Shown: positions 36,449-45,885 of the stretch, piece after piece
How the letters are laid out: each line of letters begins with the position of its first letter
Position numbering within the stretch: the stretch's first letter is position 1
Source of the DNA: Nocardioides baculatus
Lineage (GTDB): Bacteria > Actinomycetota > Actinomycetes > Propionibacteriales > Nocardioidaceae
Direction of reading: 5' to 3'
NCBI RefSeq assembly: GCF_016735675.1
Contig: NZ_JAERSG010000004.1
Coordinates: 248,001-312,000, forward strand
DNA length: 64,000 bases
Notes under the pieces: model-generated
Databases searched by the model: none
Told to the model about the DNA's origin: nothing
What the model saw: only the letters and a program-made list of their open reading frames with translations
Made by a program: the position numbers and the translations under genes

Positions 36449-37336
36449 TTACTGTCCGACGACCCAGCGCAGTGAAACGCGGCGGGGGTCGAGCTCGTCG
36501 TCGGGCGCCTGCCCCACCGCGCGCTCGATCACGACCTCGAGGTGCGACTCGGCCAGTCCCTCGGCGATCCCCGAGCCCCACTCGACCACGGTGACCGCCG
36601 AGTCGAGCGATGCGTCGAGGTCGAGGTCGTCGAGCTCGTCGAGGCCGCCGAGACGGTAGGCGTCGACGTGCACCAGGTCGGGGCCGTCGACCAGCGACGG
36701 GTGGACGCGCGCGATCACGAAGGTCGGCGAGGTCACCCCTCCGCGCACGTCGAGTCCGGTGCCGAGACCCTGGGTGAAGGTCGTCTTTCCCGCCCCCAGC
36801 TCGCCGGTGAGGACGACCAGGTCACCGGCCACCAGGCTGCGGCCGACCCGCTCGCCCAGGCGCCGCATCGAGTCGGCGTCGGGGCAGTCGACGGTGGTGC
36901 CCAGCCAGAGCGCGAGCTCGACATAGGGGCTGTGGCGACCGGTCACCACGAAGTCGTGCCGCTCCCAGAAGCTCACGGTCTCCGGCAGCTCCTCGCGCGC
37001 GACGACCTTCACCGCCTCGCGGCCGGCGGCGGCGTCGACGGCGGCCTCGACGAGGGCGGTCGCGACGCCCAAGCCCTGGGCAGCGGGTACGACGCCGAAG
37101 CGACGCAGCACCAGCCCGTCGGGCGTCGGGTCCAGCACGACACACCCCACCGGCACGTCGTCCACGGTCGCGAGGAAGCCTGCGCGCCGGGCCAGCAGCC
37201 GGGCGATCGACCCCTCGTCCTCGGCCAGCGCGTCGGCTGGCGGGTCGAGGGGCGGGCGCGCGCCGAACGCCGCCCGGACCACCGCCAGCACCTCGGCGGC
37301 CGCCTCGACGCCGATCCGGCGTACGACGACGCTCAC
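36449..37336 (-). CDS. tsaE: GNAT acetyltransferase fused to TsaE ATPase (t6A synthesis)
   Basis: A 295-residue fusion in one uninterrupted frame. Residues 1-150 are a GNAT domain (FGVVPAAQGLGVATALVEAAVDAAA contains the acetyl-CoA loop; WERHDFVVTGRHSPYVELALWLG ends it). TsaE then begins without a linker (TVDCPDADSMRRLGERVG), with the Walker A motif GELGAGKTTFTQGLG, SPTFVIARVH and the DAYRLGG segment with the Walker B Asp. TsaE is the ATPase that resets the TsaB-TsaD complex. The GTG at 37336 overlaps the upstream hydrolase stop (GTGA), supporting the long start. A shorter TsaE-only product from an internal ATG (SMRRLG) cannot be excluded. The acetyl acceptor of the GNAT part is unknown. Confidence 0.9.
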   Translation of the reverse strand: MSVVVRRIGVEAAAEVLAVVRAAFGARPPLDPPADALAEDEGSIARLLARRAGFLATVDDVPVGCVVLDPTPDGLVLRRFGVVPAAQGLGVATALVEAAVDAAAGREAVKVVAREELPETVSFWERHDFVVTGRHSPYVELALWLGTTVDCPDADSMRRLGERVGRSLVAGDLVVLTGELGAGKTTFTQGLGTGLDVRGGVTSPTFVIARVHPSLVDGPDLVHVDAYRLGGLDELDDLDLDASLDSAVTVVEWGSGIAEGLAESHLEVVIERAVGQAPDDELDPRRVSLRWVVGQ

Positions 37337-38400
37337 TGCGCCGCCCTCGCCTGGGCCAGCGAGAGGAGGTCGTCGATCTCGGCAGTGACCTGCTTGTGGT
37401 GCTCGAGGAGCACCATGTGGCCGGCGCCCTCGCACTCCAGCAGGCTCGAGCCCGGGATCCGGCTGTGCAGCTTGCGGCTGTGCCCGACCGAGGTGATCTT
37501 GTCCTCGGTGCCGCAGATGATCGCCGTCGGCACCCGGCCCAGCGCCTCGAGGTGCGCGAACTTGTCGAGCGACGCGAAGGCCGGGTAGAAGTCCGCGACG
37601 ACGGCGAACGGCGTCGCGTTGAGCATCGAGTAGACGAACTCGACGTGCGAGACGGGCACCTCGTCGGTGCCGAAGGCGTAGCGGTCGGTGACCACGTCGG
37701 CCACCGCGTGCCCCCACGCCCGGGCCACGTCGACCACGCGGTGACCCCGGTCGAGCGTGCGCACGGCGCGCCCGACGAACCGGCCGCCGAGGCCCAGCGG
37801 GAGCATGGGGAACAGGATCCGGCCCGGGTCGAGGCCGCCGGCCGTGGTGGACATCAGGACCGCACCGACGACCTTGTCGCCGAAGAGCTCCGGGTGCAGC
37901 TCGGCGAGCGAGATCACCGTCATGCCGCCCATCGAGTGGCCCACGACCACGCAGCGGCCGGGGACGGTGTCCTCGATGACGCGGCGCAGGTCCTGGCCGA
38001 GCTGGTCGATCGTGCAGTGGTCCTCGTCGGACCGCGCCGAGCGCCCGTGGCTGCGCTGGTCGTAGAAGACGGTGCGGACCTGGCCGCGGTAGGCCGCGCG
38101 CTGGAAGTGCCAGCTGTCGAGGTTGAGGGAGTAGCCGTGCACGAAGACCACGGTGAGGTCGTCGTCGGTGGACGGCTGCCCGCCGAAGTCCGCCGGCTCG
38201 TCGATCTCGACGTGAAGGTCGAGCGCGTCGTCGGCCACCACGACCCGGCGAGCGCTGTGCAGCTCGCCGAACGCCACCCGCTCCCCCGCGTCGCGGCGGC
38301 CGATGATGCGGCTCTGGCGCACGATGCCGGCCGCGCCCGCGGCAGCGGCCAGGCCGGCCGCGCCGACGACGGTGCCGAAGATCCGGCCCTTGATGCTCAT
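37333..38400 (-). CDS. Alpha/beta-fold hydrolase with N-terminal membrane segment
   Basis: A 355-residue alpha/beta hydrolase. A hydrophobic N-terminal helix (about 6-27, IFGTVVGAAGLAAAAGAAGIV) suggests a membrane anchor or uncleaved signal. The catalytic Ser is in VVGHSMGGMTV, the oxyanion region is FVHGYSLNLDSW, the Asp is near TAIICGTEDKITS, and the His is in EGAGHMVLLEHH. The substrate is unknown, probably a lipid ester. It sits between alr and tsaE with 4-nt overlaps on both sides, a position conserved in Streptomyces and relatives. Confidence 0.88.
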   Translation of the reverse strand: MSIKGRIFGTVVGAAGLAAAAGAAGIVRQSRIIGRRDAGERVAFGELHSARRVVVADDALDLHVEIDEPADFGGQPSTDDDLTVVFVHGYSLNLDSWHFQRAAYRGQVRTVFYDQRSHGRSARSDEDHCTIDQLGQDLRRVIEDTVPGRCVVVGHSMGGMTVISLAELHPELFGDKVVGAVLMSTTAGGLDPGRILFPMLPLGLGGRFVGRAVRTLDRGHRVVDVARAWGHAVADVVTDRYAFGTDEVPVSHVEFVYSMLNATPFAVVADFYPAFASLDKFAHLEALGRVPTAIICGTEDKITSVGHSRKLHSRIPGSSLLECEGAGHMVLLEHHKQVTAEIDDLLSLAQARAAQ

Positions 38401-39563
38401 TCCGTCCCGTCCTCGCTGGTCTCGCTGTCCGTGTGGCGGCGCTCGAACCGGCCACCGATCCGCGTCACGATCTCGTAGCTGATGGTGCCGACGGCCTCCG
38501 CCCAGTCCTGCGCGGTCGGCTCGCCGCGGTCGCCCGGGCCGAAGAGGACGACCTCGGTGCCCGGTGGCGGCAGCTCGCCGTGGAGGTCGACGACGACCTG
38601 GTCCATGCAGACCCGGCCGCGGATCGGCCGGCGCGAGTCGTCGACCCACACCGACGCGCTGTTGCCCGCGGCGCGGGGCACGCCGTCGCCGTACCCCGCG
38701 GGGACGAGGCCGACGCTCGTGTCGTGGTCGGCGACCCAGGTGTGGCCGTAGGAGACGCCGTCGCCCGCGGTGATCGGCTTGCTCATCACCAGCCGCGCCC
38801 GCGCGGTCATCGCCGGACGCAGGCCGAGGCGAGGGGTCTCGCCGGGCGCCGGGTCGAGGCCGTAGGCCGCGATGCCGCAGCGGACCAGGTCGAAGTGCGA
38901 CGACGGGCGCAGGATCGCGGCCGCCGAGTTGGCCAGGTGGGTGACCTCGGGGTCGAGCCCGGCGCCGGCGGCCAGGTCGAGCGCCTCGCGAAAGGCAGCC
39001 TCCTGCGCGTCGTTCATGGGGTGCGCCGGCTCGTCGCTGGCCACGAAGTGCGACCAGATGCCGGTCACGGTGATCCGGCCCGCGTGCTCGAGCTCGCTCG
39101 CGACGGCGAAGAGGTCGCGCCAGTCCGCGCGCGGCGCGCCGCCCCGCGACAGGCCCGTGTCCACCTTGAGCTGGACCCGGGCTCCTCCCCCGACGGCGGC
39201 GATCTCCTCGAGCTCCGCGACGGTGTACGCCGTCACCTCGACGCCCGCCGCGACGGCAGCGGCGAAGTCGTCGCCCGGCGCGCTCAGCCAGCAGAGGAGG
39301 TGGCCCCGGTCGCCGGCCGCGCGCAGGGCGAGCGCCTCGTCGATCGTGGCCACGCCGAGCCAGTCCGCCCCCGCGTCGCGCGCCGCCTCGGCGACCTCGA
39401 CCATGCCGTGGCCGTAGCCGTCGGCCTTCACCACGACCATCAGCTGCACCGGGGCATCGACCTGCACCAGGTCGCGCAGGACCCGCACGTTGTGGCGGAT
39501 GGCAGCGAGGTCGACCACGATCTCGGCGCGTGGGGACGCGGGACCGGTCATGGACCCGATCAT
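38397..39563 (-). CDS. alr: Alanine racemase
   Basis: A 388-residue PLP-dependent fold-type III racemase that makes D-alanine for peptidoglycan. The PLP lysine is in VVVKADGYGHG. The second-protomer catalytic Tyr is in the DGVSYGHTW segment, RGRVCMDQVVVD is the C-terminal domain motif, and YGDGVPR follows family consensus. ATG 39563 is chosen because it overlaps the nnr stop (ATGA) like its neighbours; ATG 39551 (MTGPASPR) is a credible alternative four codons later. It belongs to the overlapping nnr-alr-hydrolase-tsaE chain. Confidence 0.96.
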   Translation of the reverse strand: MIGSMTGPASPRAEIVVDLAAIRHNVRVLRDLVQVDAPVQLMVVVKADGYGHGMVEVAEAARDAGADWLGVATIDEALALRAAGDRGHLLCWLSAPGDDFAAAVAAGVEVTAYTVAELEEIAAVGGGARVQLKVDTGLSRGGAPRADWRDLFAVASELEHAGRITVTGIWSHFVASDEPAHPMNDAQEAAFREALDLAAGAGLDPEVTHLANSAAAILRPSSHFDLVRCGIAAYGLDPAPGETPRLGLRPAMTARARLVMSKPITAGDGVSYGHTWVADHDTSVGLVPAGYGDGVPRAAGNSASVWVDDSRRPIRGRVCMDQVVVDLHGELPPPGTEVVLFGPGDRGEPTAQDWAEAVGTISYEIVTRIGGRFERRHTDSETSEDGTE

Positions 39564-40954
39564 CCCAGCCCTGCGAGCGTCTCGCGCACGACCTGCGGGA
39601 TCTGGACCGCGACCCGGCTCGCCGTCAGCGGCCCGCCGGCGGCGGCCTGCGTGGCGGCCGCGCCGTGCAGCCAGGACCCGACGGAGGCGGCGTCGTGGGG
39701 CTCCAGGCCCGAGGCGAGCAACGCGCCGACCAGGCCCGCGAGCACGTCGCCGGCGCCTGCGGTGGCCAGCCACGGCACCCCTGTCGTGGTGACCCGGACC
39801 CGACCGTCGGGCGCGGCGACCAGCGTGTGGTGGCCCTTGAGCAGCACCGTGCAGCCCCAGCGACGGGCCGCGTCGCGGGCGTGCTCGAGCGGTGCGGCCT
39901 CGACCGCCTCCCGCTCGGCGCCCAGCATCGCCGCGAGCTCACCGGCGTGCGGGGTGAGGACCCAGTCCGCCGCCGCCTCGTCCAGGTGCCCGAGGGCGTC
40001 GGCGTCCACGACGACGGGCACGCCGTCCCGACGTGCCTCGGCGAGCATCGTCGCCGCGTCGTCGCCACCGCCGGGGCCGACGACCCACGCCTGCACCCGA
40101 CCGGCGCCGACGACCTCCGGGTGGGCCGTACGCACGGTGTCGGCGACATGCGCGGGACCGACGTAGCGGACCATCCCGACCAGGCCGGTGTTGGCGCCGG
40201 AGACCGCGAGGAGCGCCGCGCCCGGGTAGGTGCTCGAGCCGGCGCGCACTCCGACGACCCCGCGGGTGTACTTCTGTGCGTCGAGCCCCGGCCGCGGGAG
40301 CAGACCGCGTACGTCGTCGGGCTGGAGCGCCTCGACGGCCGGCCCGCCGATCAGGTCGAGGTCGAGGTCGACCAGGTGGAGGGCGCCGCTGGCGGTCGAG
40401 GCGGGGTCCACGAGGTGGGCGACCTTGTGGGTGCCGAAGGTGACGGTGAGGGCGGCGCGCACGTGGGGGCCCTCGAGGCGGCCGGTGTCGACGTCGACGC
40501 CGGACGGCACGTCGACCGCGACGACGGGCACGTCGGCGTACGCCTCGAGGGCGGCGACCGCCTCCGGACGCAGGCCGGGGCGCCCGCCGATGCCGACGAT
40601 GCCGTCCACGAGCAGGTCGGGGGCGTCGTGGAGGTCGTCGAGGTCGCGCGTCGACCTCCCGCCCGCCGCGTGGAGGGCTGCGAGGCCTGCCTCGTGGACC
40701 CGATCGGCGAGGAGCAGTGCCTCGACCGCGACCCCGCGACCGGCGAGCCGGGCGCCTGCCCAGAGGGCGTCACCCCCGTTGTCGCCGGGCCCGACCAGCA
40801 GCAGCACGCGGCTGCCGTACGCACGGCCCAGGACGTCGAGCACGGCGGCGGCCAGGCCGGCGGCGGCGCGCTGCATGAGCGCCCCGTCGGGCAGGTGCGC
40901 CATCGCGGCGGCCTCCGCACGGCGTACGTCGTCGATGAGGTGGGCGCGCAGCAT
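39560..40954 (-). CDS. nnr: Bifunctional NAD(P)H-hydrate epimerase/dehydratase
   Basis: A 464-residue two-domain repair enzyme. The N-terminal epimerase domain (about 1-205; GPGDNGGDALWAGARLAGRG and VDVPSGVDVDTG) interconverts R- and S-NAD(P)HX. The C-terminal dehydratase domain (about 220-464; VVVDADALGHL, VLTPHAGELAAMLG, and the nucleotide site TAGAGDVLAGLVGALL) restores NAD(P)H using ADP or ATP. Full length. It starts 3 nt after acpS and overlaps alr by 4 nt. Confidence 0.96.
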   Translation of the reverse strand: MLRAHLIDDVRRAEAAAMAHLPDGALMQRAAAGLAAAVLDVLGRAYGSRVLLLVGPGDNGGDALWAGARLAGRGVAVEALLLADRVHEAGLAALHAAGGRSTRDLDDLHDAPDLLVDGIVGIGGRPGLRPEAVAALEAYADVPVVAVDVPSGVDVDTGRLEGPHVRAALTVTFGTHKVAHLVDPASTASGALHLVDLDLDLIGGPAVEALQPDDVRGLLPRPGLDAQKYTRGVVGVRAGSSTYPGAALLAVSGANTGLVGMVRYVGPAHVADTVRTAHPEVVGAGRVQAWVVGPGGGDDAATMLAEARRDGVPVVVDADALGHLDEAAADWVLTPHAGELAAMLGAEREAVEAAPLEHARDAARRWGCTVLLKGHHTLVAAPDGRVRVTTTGVPWLATAGAGDVLAGLVGALLASGLEPHDAASVGSWLHGAAATQAAAGGPLTASRVAVQIPQVVRETLAGLG

Positions 40955-40957
40955 CGG

Positions 40958-41311
40958 CTAGGACTCCAGGATCACGACGGCGGAGGCGATGCCGGCGTCG
41001 TGGGACAGCGAGACGTGGACGTGGACGACGCCCAGCGCCTCCGCCTGGGCGGCGACGGTCCCGCGGATCTCGAAGCGCGGCCGTCCGGTCTCCTCCGAGA
41101 CGATCTCGGCGTCGTGCCACGCCATCCCGACCGGGGCGCCGAGCGCCTTGGCGATGGCCTCCTTCGCTGCGAAGCGGGCCGCCAACGAGGCCGGCGGGCG
41201 CGAGGCCTCGGCGTCGGTGAACAGCCGCTCCCGCAGGGCAGGCGTGCGCTCGAGGGACTGCACGAAGCGGTCGATGTCGACCACGTCGATGCCGACGCCG
41301 ATGACCGGCAT
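40958..41311 (-). CDS. acpS: Holo-[acyl-carrier-protein] synthase
   Basis: A 117-residue AcpS-type phosphopantetheinyl transferase that transfers 4'-phosphopantetheine from CoA to ACP. It shows the Mg-binding Asp in [16 protein letters not shown] [11 protein letters not shown] and the helix [15 protein letters not shown] with the catalytic Glu. A late segment, [19 protein letters not shown], completes the fold. ATG at 41311 lies 4 nt after the glmS stop. The clustering with glmS, nnr and alr is conserved. Confidence 0.95.
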   Translation of the reverse strand: MPVIGVGIDVVDIDRFVQSLERTPALRERLFTDAEASRPPASLAARFAAKEAIAKALGAPVGMAWHDAEIVSEETGRPRFEIRGTVAAQAEALGVVHVHVSLSHDAGIASAVVILES

Positions 41312-41315
41312 GCCT

Positions 41316-43160
41316 CTACTCCACCGTGACGGACTTGGCGAGGTTGCGCGGCTGGTCGACGTCGTGGCCGAGCTGGGTGGCCAGCTCGCACGCGAAGAGC
41401 TGCAGCGGCACGACCGCGACGAGTGGCTGCAGCAGCACCGGCACCCGGGGCAGCGTGATCAGCACGTCGGCGTAGGGCTCGATGGCGGTGTCGCCCTCCT
41501 CGGCCAGGCAGAGGGTACGGGCGCCGCGGGCGCGCACCTCCTGGATGCCGCTGATCATCTTGTCGTGGAGCTGGTCGCGCCCCCGGGGCGGCACGATGCA
41601 CAGGATCGGCAGGCCGTCCTCGACCAGCGCGATCGGACCGTGCTTGAGCTCACCGGCCGCGAAGCCCTCCGCGTGGAGGTAGGCGATCTCCTTGAGCTTG
41701 AGCGCACCCTCGAGGGCGACCGGATAGCCGGCGTGACGACCGAGGAACAGCACCGACCGGCTCCCCACGTGGTCGCGGGCGAGGCCGTAGACCTCCTCGG
41801 ACTTGTCGAGCACGGTCTGGACGTGCGCCGGCATCCGGTCGAGCTGGTCCATCACCTGGGAGATCTCGTCGCCGTAGCGGGTGCCCTTGACCTGCGCGAG
41901 GTAGAGCGCGAGGAGGTAGCAGGCGACCAGCTGGGTGAGGAAGCCCTTGGTCGACGCGACGCCGATCTCCGGACCGGCGTGGGTGTAGATGACGCCGTCG
42001 GACTCGCGCGGGATCGTCGAGCCGTTGGTGTTGCAGATCGAGAGCACCTTCGAGCGCTGCTCGCGCGCGTGCCGGATCGCCTGGAGGGTGTCGGCGGTCT
42101 CGCCGGACTGGCTGATGGCAACCACCAGCGTGGACGAGGTGAGGATCGGGTCGCGGTAGCGGAACTCGCTGGCGAGCTCGACCTCGACCGGGATCCGGCA
42201 CCAGTGCTCGATGGCGTACTTCGCCACCATGCCGGCGTAGAAGGAGGTGCCGGCCGCGATGATGATGATCTTGTCGATGTCGCGCAGGTCCTGGTCGGAG
42301 AGCCGCATCTCGTCGAGCTGGAGCAGGCCGTCGGCGCCGCGGCGGCCGAGCAGCGAGTCGGCGACGGCACGCGGCTGCTCGAAGATCTCCTTGCGCATGA
42401 ACCAGTCGTGGCCGTCCTTCTCGGCGGCCGAGAGGTCCCAGTCGACGTGGTAGCGGCGGCCCTCGGCAGGGGTGCCGTCGAAGCCCGACACGCTGACGCC
42501 GTCGCGGGTGATCGTGACGACCTGGTCCTGGTCGAGCTCCATCGCCTCGCGGGTGTGCTCGATGAAGGCCGCGACGTCGGAGCCGAGGAAGTTCTCGCCC
42601 TCGCCGATGCCGACCACCAGCGGGCTGTTGCGGCGTGCCGCGACGACGCGGTCCGGGTCCTGGGCGTCGACGGCGACGAGCGTGAAGGCGCCGTGGAGCC
42701 CACGGCAGACGTTCTGCATCGCGACGGTCAGGTCGACGCCGGTCTCCAGCTGCTCCTCGAGCAGGTGGGCCGCGACCTCGGTGTCGGTGTCGGAGGCCAT
42801 CTCGACGCCCTCGGACTCGAGGCGACCGCGGAGCTCGGCGAAGTTCTCGATGATGCCGTTGTGCACGAGGGCCACCCGGCGCGTACGGCCCAGGTGCGGG
42901 TGCGCGTTGCGGTCGGTCGGCGGACCATGGGTCGCCCAGCGGGTGTGCCCGATGCCGGTCGTGACCTGCGGCAGCGGCGACTCGGCGATGGCCTTCTCGA
43001 GGTTGGCGAGCTTGCCCGCCCGCTTGTCGCTGACGATCGATCCGGCGTCGACCAGGGCGATCCCGGCGGAGTCGTAGCCGCGGTACTCGAGGCGCCTCAG
43101 GCCCTCGATCACGACGCCCTCGGCCGGCTTGGCACCCACGTATCCCACGATTCCGCACAT
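41316..43160 (-). CDS. glmS: Glutamine-fructose-6-phosphate aminotransferase (isomerising)
   Basis: A 614-residue GlmS. The class II amidotransferase begins with Met-Cys2 ([10 protein letters not shown]; Cys2 becomes the N-terminal nucleophile), with GHTRWATHG and HNGIIENF following. Two SIS sugar-isomerase domains occupy about 285-614 ([28 protein letters not shown] and [17 protein letters not shown]). It makes glucosamine 6-phosphate, the entry to UDP-GlcNAc; GlmM is encoded 3 kb upstream in the same block. It is divergent from coaA with a 65-bp gap. Confidence 0.98.
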   Translation of the reverse strand: MCGIVGYVGAKPAEGVVIEGLRRLEYRGYDSAGIALVDAGSIVSDKRAGKLANLEKAIAESPLPQVTTGIGHTRWATHGPPTDRNAHPHLGRTRRVALVHNGIIENFAELRGRLESEGVEMASDTDTEVAAHLLEEQLETGVDLTVAMQNVCRGLHGAFTLVAVDAQDPDRVVAARRNSPLVVGIGEGENFLGSDVAAFIEHTREAMELDQDQVVTITRDGVSVSGFDGTPAEGRRYHVDWDLSAAEKDGHDWFMRKEIFEQPRAVADSLLGRRGADGLLQLDEMRLSDQDLRDIDKIIIIAAGTSFYAGMVAKYAIEHWCRIPVEVELASEFRYRDPILTSSTLVVAISQSGETADTLQAIRHAREQRSKVLSICNTNGSTIPRESDGVIYTHAGPEIGVASTKGFLTQLVACYLLALYLAQVKGTRYGDEISQVMDQLDRMPAHVQTVLDKSEEVYGLARDHVGSRSVLFLGRHAGYPVALEGALKLKEIAYLHAEGFAAGELKHGPIALVEDGLPILCIVPPRGRDQLHDKMISGIQEVRARGARTLCLAEEGDTAIEPYADVLITLPRVPVLLQPLVAVVPLQLFACELATQLGHDVDQPRNLAKSVTVE

Positions 43161-43225
43161 GGCCGCGGAGTCTATCGGCAGGCCTCCGCGCCCCCGCGGC
43201 CCGCCGCGGTGCCACAATCGCACCC

Positions 43226-44206
43226 ATGCCCGAGGTCCCGTCGCCCTCCCACGGCACCTCCTCCGTCAACGAGACCTCCCCCTACGTCGAGCTCGAGCGG
43301 GCCGCGTGGGCCCAGCTCGCCGGCACCGCCGAGACCGCCCTCACGCCCGAGGAGGTCGTCCGGCTGCGCGGCCTGGGCGACCAGCTCGACCTGCACGAGA
43401 TCGAGCAGGTCTACCTGCCGCTCTCACGCCTGCTCAGCCTCTACGTCGCGGGCAACTCGCGGCTCCACCGCGAGCAGGAGGAGTTCCTCCACCGCGTCAC
43501 CCCGCCGCGTACGCCGTTCGTGATCGGCCTCGCCGGATCGGTCGCCGTCGGCAAGTCGACCACCGCCCGCGTGCTCCAGCAGATGCTCGCCCACTGGCCC
43601 GAGCACCCCAACGTCGCGCTCGTCACGACCGACGGCTTCCTGCTGCCCAACGCCGAGCTCGAGCGCCGGGGCATCCTGCACCGCAAGGGCTTCCCGGAGT
43701 CCTACGACCGCAAGGCGCTGCTCAAGTTCGTCATCGACATCAAGTCCGGGCGCGACGAGGTCGAGGCGCCGATCTACTCCCACCTCGTCTACGACGTGGT
43801 CCCCGAGGAGAAGGTCGTCGTGAAGCGCCCCGACATCGTGATCATCGAGGGCCTCAACGTCCTCCAGCCGGCCCGCGTGCGCGACGACGGCCGCACCGGC
43901 CTTGCGGTGAGCGACTTCTTCGACTTCTCCGTCTACGTCGACGCCGCGCTCGCCGACATCAAGCGCTGGTACGTCGACCGCTTCCTGCGCCTGCGCGAGA
44001 CCGCCTTCCGCGACCCGGCGTCGTACTTCCGCAAGTACGCCGCCCTCTCCCACGACGAGGCCGTCGACCAGGCGACGCGCATCTGGGACTCGATCAACGA
44101 GCCCAACCTCGTCCAGAACGTCGCCCCCACCCGCTCCCGCGCGAACCTGGTCCTCCGCAAGGACGCCGACCACTCGGTGAAGTACGTCCGCCTCCGCAAG
44201 CTCTGA
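43226..44206 (+). CDS. coaA: Type I pantothenate kinase
   Basis: A 326-residue CoaA that phosphorylates pantothenate, the first step of coenzyme A synthesis. The P-loop is [19 protein letters not shown], followed by [14 protein letters not shown], the [11 protein letters not shown] segment and the C-terminal [21 protein letters not shown]. All are family hallmarks and the length is normal. It is the only plus-strand gene in this part of the block, divergent from glmS. Coenzyme A is also the substrate of AcpS encoded nearby. Confidence 0.96.
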   Translation: MPEVPSPSHGTSSVNETSPYVELERAAWAQLAGTAETALTPEEVVRLRGLGDQLDLHEIEQVYLPLSRLLSLYVAGNSRLHREQEEFLHRVTPPRTPFVIGLAGSVAVGKSTTARVLQQMLAHWPEHPNVALVTTDGFLLPNAELERRGILHRKGFPESYDRKALLKFVIDIKSGRDEVEAPIYSHLVYDVVPEEKVVVKRPDIVIIEGLNVLQPARVRDDGRTGLAVSDFFDFSVYVDAALADIKRWYVDRFLRLRETAFRDPASYFRKYAALSHDEAVDQATRIWDSINEPNLVQNVAPTRSRANLVLRKDADHSVKYVRLRKL

Positions 44207-44262
44207 GGTCGCTGCTGGCGGGACGTCAGGGGCTCACGCCGGTCACGACGCACCGGCTCGGC

Positions 44263-45261
44263 TCACGCCGTCCTCTTCTGCAGCTCGAGCAGGGTCTCGA
44301 TCGTGCGGTAGCCCAAGGCGTCGTTGACGGCGTTCATGTGGGTGTTCACCTCGGCGTTGGAGGTCTCCACCCGCTCCAGGACGGGGTACGTCGCCAGGGC
44401 CAGGTCGTGGGTCGCGAGCTTGAGCGCCAGCCCGAGACGCCTGCCGCGGTGCGCCGGGTCGACGATCGTGATGCCGACCTGGCCCTGGGCAGTGTCGGTC
44501 TCGTTGACCCGCACGTCCGAGCTCCCGGCGACCGAGCCGTCGGGAGCGATCGCCAGCGCCGTCAGCACGTGCCGCCCGATGCCGACCTGTCGTTGCTCGG
44601 CGTCGCGGATGCGCTCGGGGGTCCAGGCCGACGCCCGGAGCTCGAGGTCGCCGAGGGGGATCTCGTCGAACAGCGTGCCGAGCAGCCGGCCGAACGACGC
44701 GACGTGCTCCTCGGGACACACGGTGTCGAAGGTGACGACGCGGTACGCCGCGCCGAGCGCCGTCTCCTCCACCAGACGGTCGTGGCGCGACAGGTAGTCG
44801 TCGACACGGAGCTCACGGATGGCCTCGCGGCTCGCGACGTCGTACCGCATCGCGGCGGCGAACGCCTCGGGTGCGGTGCCCGTCGCACCCGGCGGCACAA
44901 AGACCTCGCCGTGCAGCGTGCGACGCCCGTCCCCGGCGGCCACCACCTCGAGCTCCTCGACGATCCGCCGGCCGATGCCCTCGCCTGTGCGGTCGGGGCG
45001 GACGTAGGCGTCGACCGTCGCGGTGTGGAGGTTGTCGCGGAGCGGCCGCATCAGCAGGCCGGCGCCGACCATCTCCCGACCGTCGATCGCGGCGAGGACG
45101 GTGACGGCACCCTCGGGGTTGTCGGCCGGCAGCGACACGCGGGTCTGCTCCCACGCCGGCCACGGGTTGCCGGGGCGGTCGGCGGTCGCAGCGTGGCCGA
45201 CCTCCCACCACGCGCGGAGCGCGGCCTGGTTGCGCGGGTTGATCTGCTCGATGTCGACCAC
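44263..45261 (-). CDS. Tandem-GNAT family N-acetyltransferase
   Basis: A 332-residue protein that appears to contain two GNAT domains. The N-terminal one (about 35-150) has AYVRPDRTGEGIGRRIVEELEV, whose RTGEGIG is the acetyl-CoA loop. The C-terminal one (about 185-330) has IVDPAHRGRRLGLALKLATHDLAL with RGRRLG as its loop. A two-domain layout is shared with mycothiol synthase MshD and with aminoglycoside-type relatives, but family signatures of MshD were not confirmed, so the substrate stays open. The GTG start lies 44 nt beyond the strong hairpin that follows the DUF3592-like gene. Confidence 0.8.
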   Translation of the reverse strand: MVDIEQINPRNQAALRAWWEVGHAATADRPGNPWPAWEQTRVSLPADNPEGAVTVLAAIDGREMVGAGLLMRPLRDNLHTATVDAYVRPDRTGEGIGRRIVEELEVVAAGDGRRTLHGEVFVPPGATGTAPEAFAAAMRYDVASREAIRELRVDDYLSRHDRLVEETALGAAYRVVTFDTVCPEEHVASFGRLLGTLFDEIPLGDLELRASAWTPERIRDAEQRQVGIGRHVLTALAIAPDGSVAGSSDVRVNETDTAQGQVGITIVDPAHRGRRLGLALKLATHDLALATYPVLERVETSNAEVNTHMNAVNDALGYRTIETLLELQKRTA

Positions 45262-45305
45262 CCGGTGACGCTAACCAGCGCGGTGTCTCGGGCGCCATGC
45301 AGTTT

Positions 45306-45349
45306 GCGTCATGAGGATTGCGGGTGCGAACCCGCAGATCTCATGACGC
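45306..45349 (-). terminator. Very regular stem-loop with GNRA-like loop after the glmM transcript
   Basis: The outer stem GCGTCATGAG/CTCATGACGC (45306-45315 with 45340-45349) and the inner stem TGCGGGT/ACCCGCA (45319-45325 with 45330-45336) are perfect. A symmetric 3-nt internal loop separates them and the apical loop is a tetraloop (GCGA as read on plus). It begins 17 nt after the stop of the gene at 45367 and 44 nt before the next gene, so it probably ends the rplM-rpsI-glmM unit. Confidence 0.65.
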
Positions 45350-45366
45350 GAGGTCGAGGTGCGCGA

Positions 45367-45885
45367 CTATGACGACGTGCGGTGTGCCTCGATCTTGTCG
45401 GCCTCCTCGAGGACCGCCTTCGCCATCGTGCGGTTGCGCCAGCGCACCATCAGGCCGATCAGCAGCACGAAGAGCGGGCAGCCGATGCCCAGCGCCAGCC
45501 ACGTCGTCCGGGGCGAGGTCGTCTCCACCACCGAGCCGTCCGTCGAGACCCACAGGTCCCACGTGTCGCCGACCGCGTGGTCGGGATCGCCCGCCCGGTC
45601 GAAGGTCGCGGTCCGGGTCGCGCCGTCGGCCGACCAGGTCAGGTCGTAGGTCGTGCGCGGCTTGTCGACCTCGTCCGGCACCGCCCCCTCCCGCACCGCG
45701 ACGACCGTCGTCTCGCGCAGCGAGGTGCCGCCGGACAGGTGGGTGCGCGAGCCGGGGGTCAGGACGACCAGCGCCGCCGCCAGCACCAGGCCGACGCACA
45801 GGGCGAGGACGACGTCGCGCCACGTCAGCCAGCCCGGGACCTCGGGCGCGCCCCCCTCGAGCTCGCCGCGCGGGTCCGCGGTCAC
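45367..45885 (-). CDS. DUF3592-like membrane protein
   Basis: A 172-residue protein with two predicted transmembrane helices (about 25-44 and 128-150) flanking an extracytoplasmic beta-rich domain. That domain contains [23 protein letters not shown] and [13 protein letters not shown], the pattern of DUF3592 proteins. The C-terminus is basic and cytoplasmic ([19 protein letters not shown]). The GTG overlaps the glmM stop (GTGA), so it should be co-translated with glmM. No function is known for the family. Confidence 0.7.
   Translation of the reverse strand: MTADPRGELEGGAPEVPGWLTWRDVVLALCVGLVLAAALVVLTPGSRTHLSGGTSLRETTVVAVREGAVPDEVDKPRTTYDLTWSADGATRTATFDRAGDPDHAVGDTWDLWVSTDGSVVETTSPRTTWLALGIGCPLFVLLIGLMVRWRNRTMAKAVLEEADKIEAHRTSS

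Noticed and set aside
36449..38455. A single long minus-strand frame of 668 codons joining the hydrolase region to TsaE
   Set aside because: The upstream part is an antiparallel or off-frame reading of the alpha/beta hydrolase gene (37333-38400), which has clear motifs in another frame. Only the GNAT-TsaE part from GTG 37336 is real.
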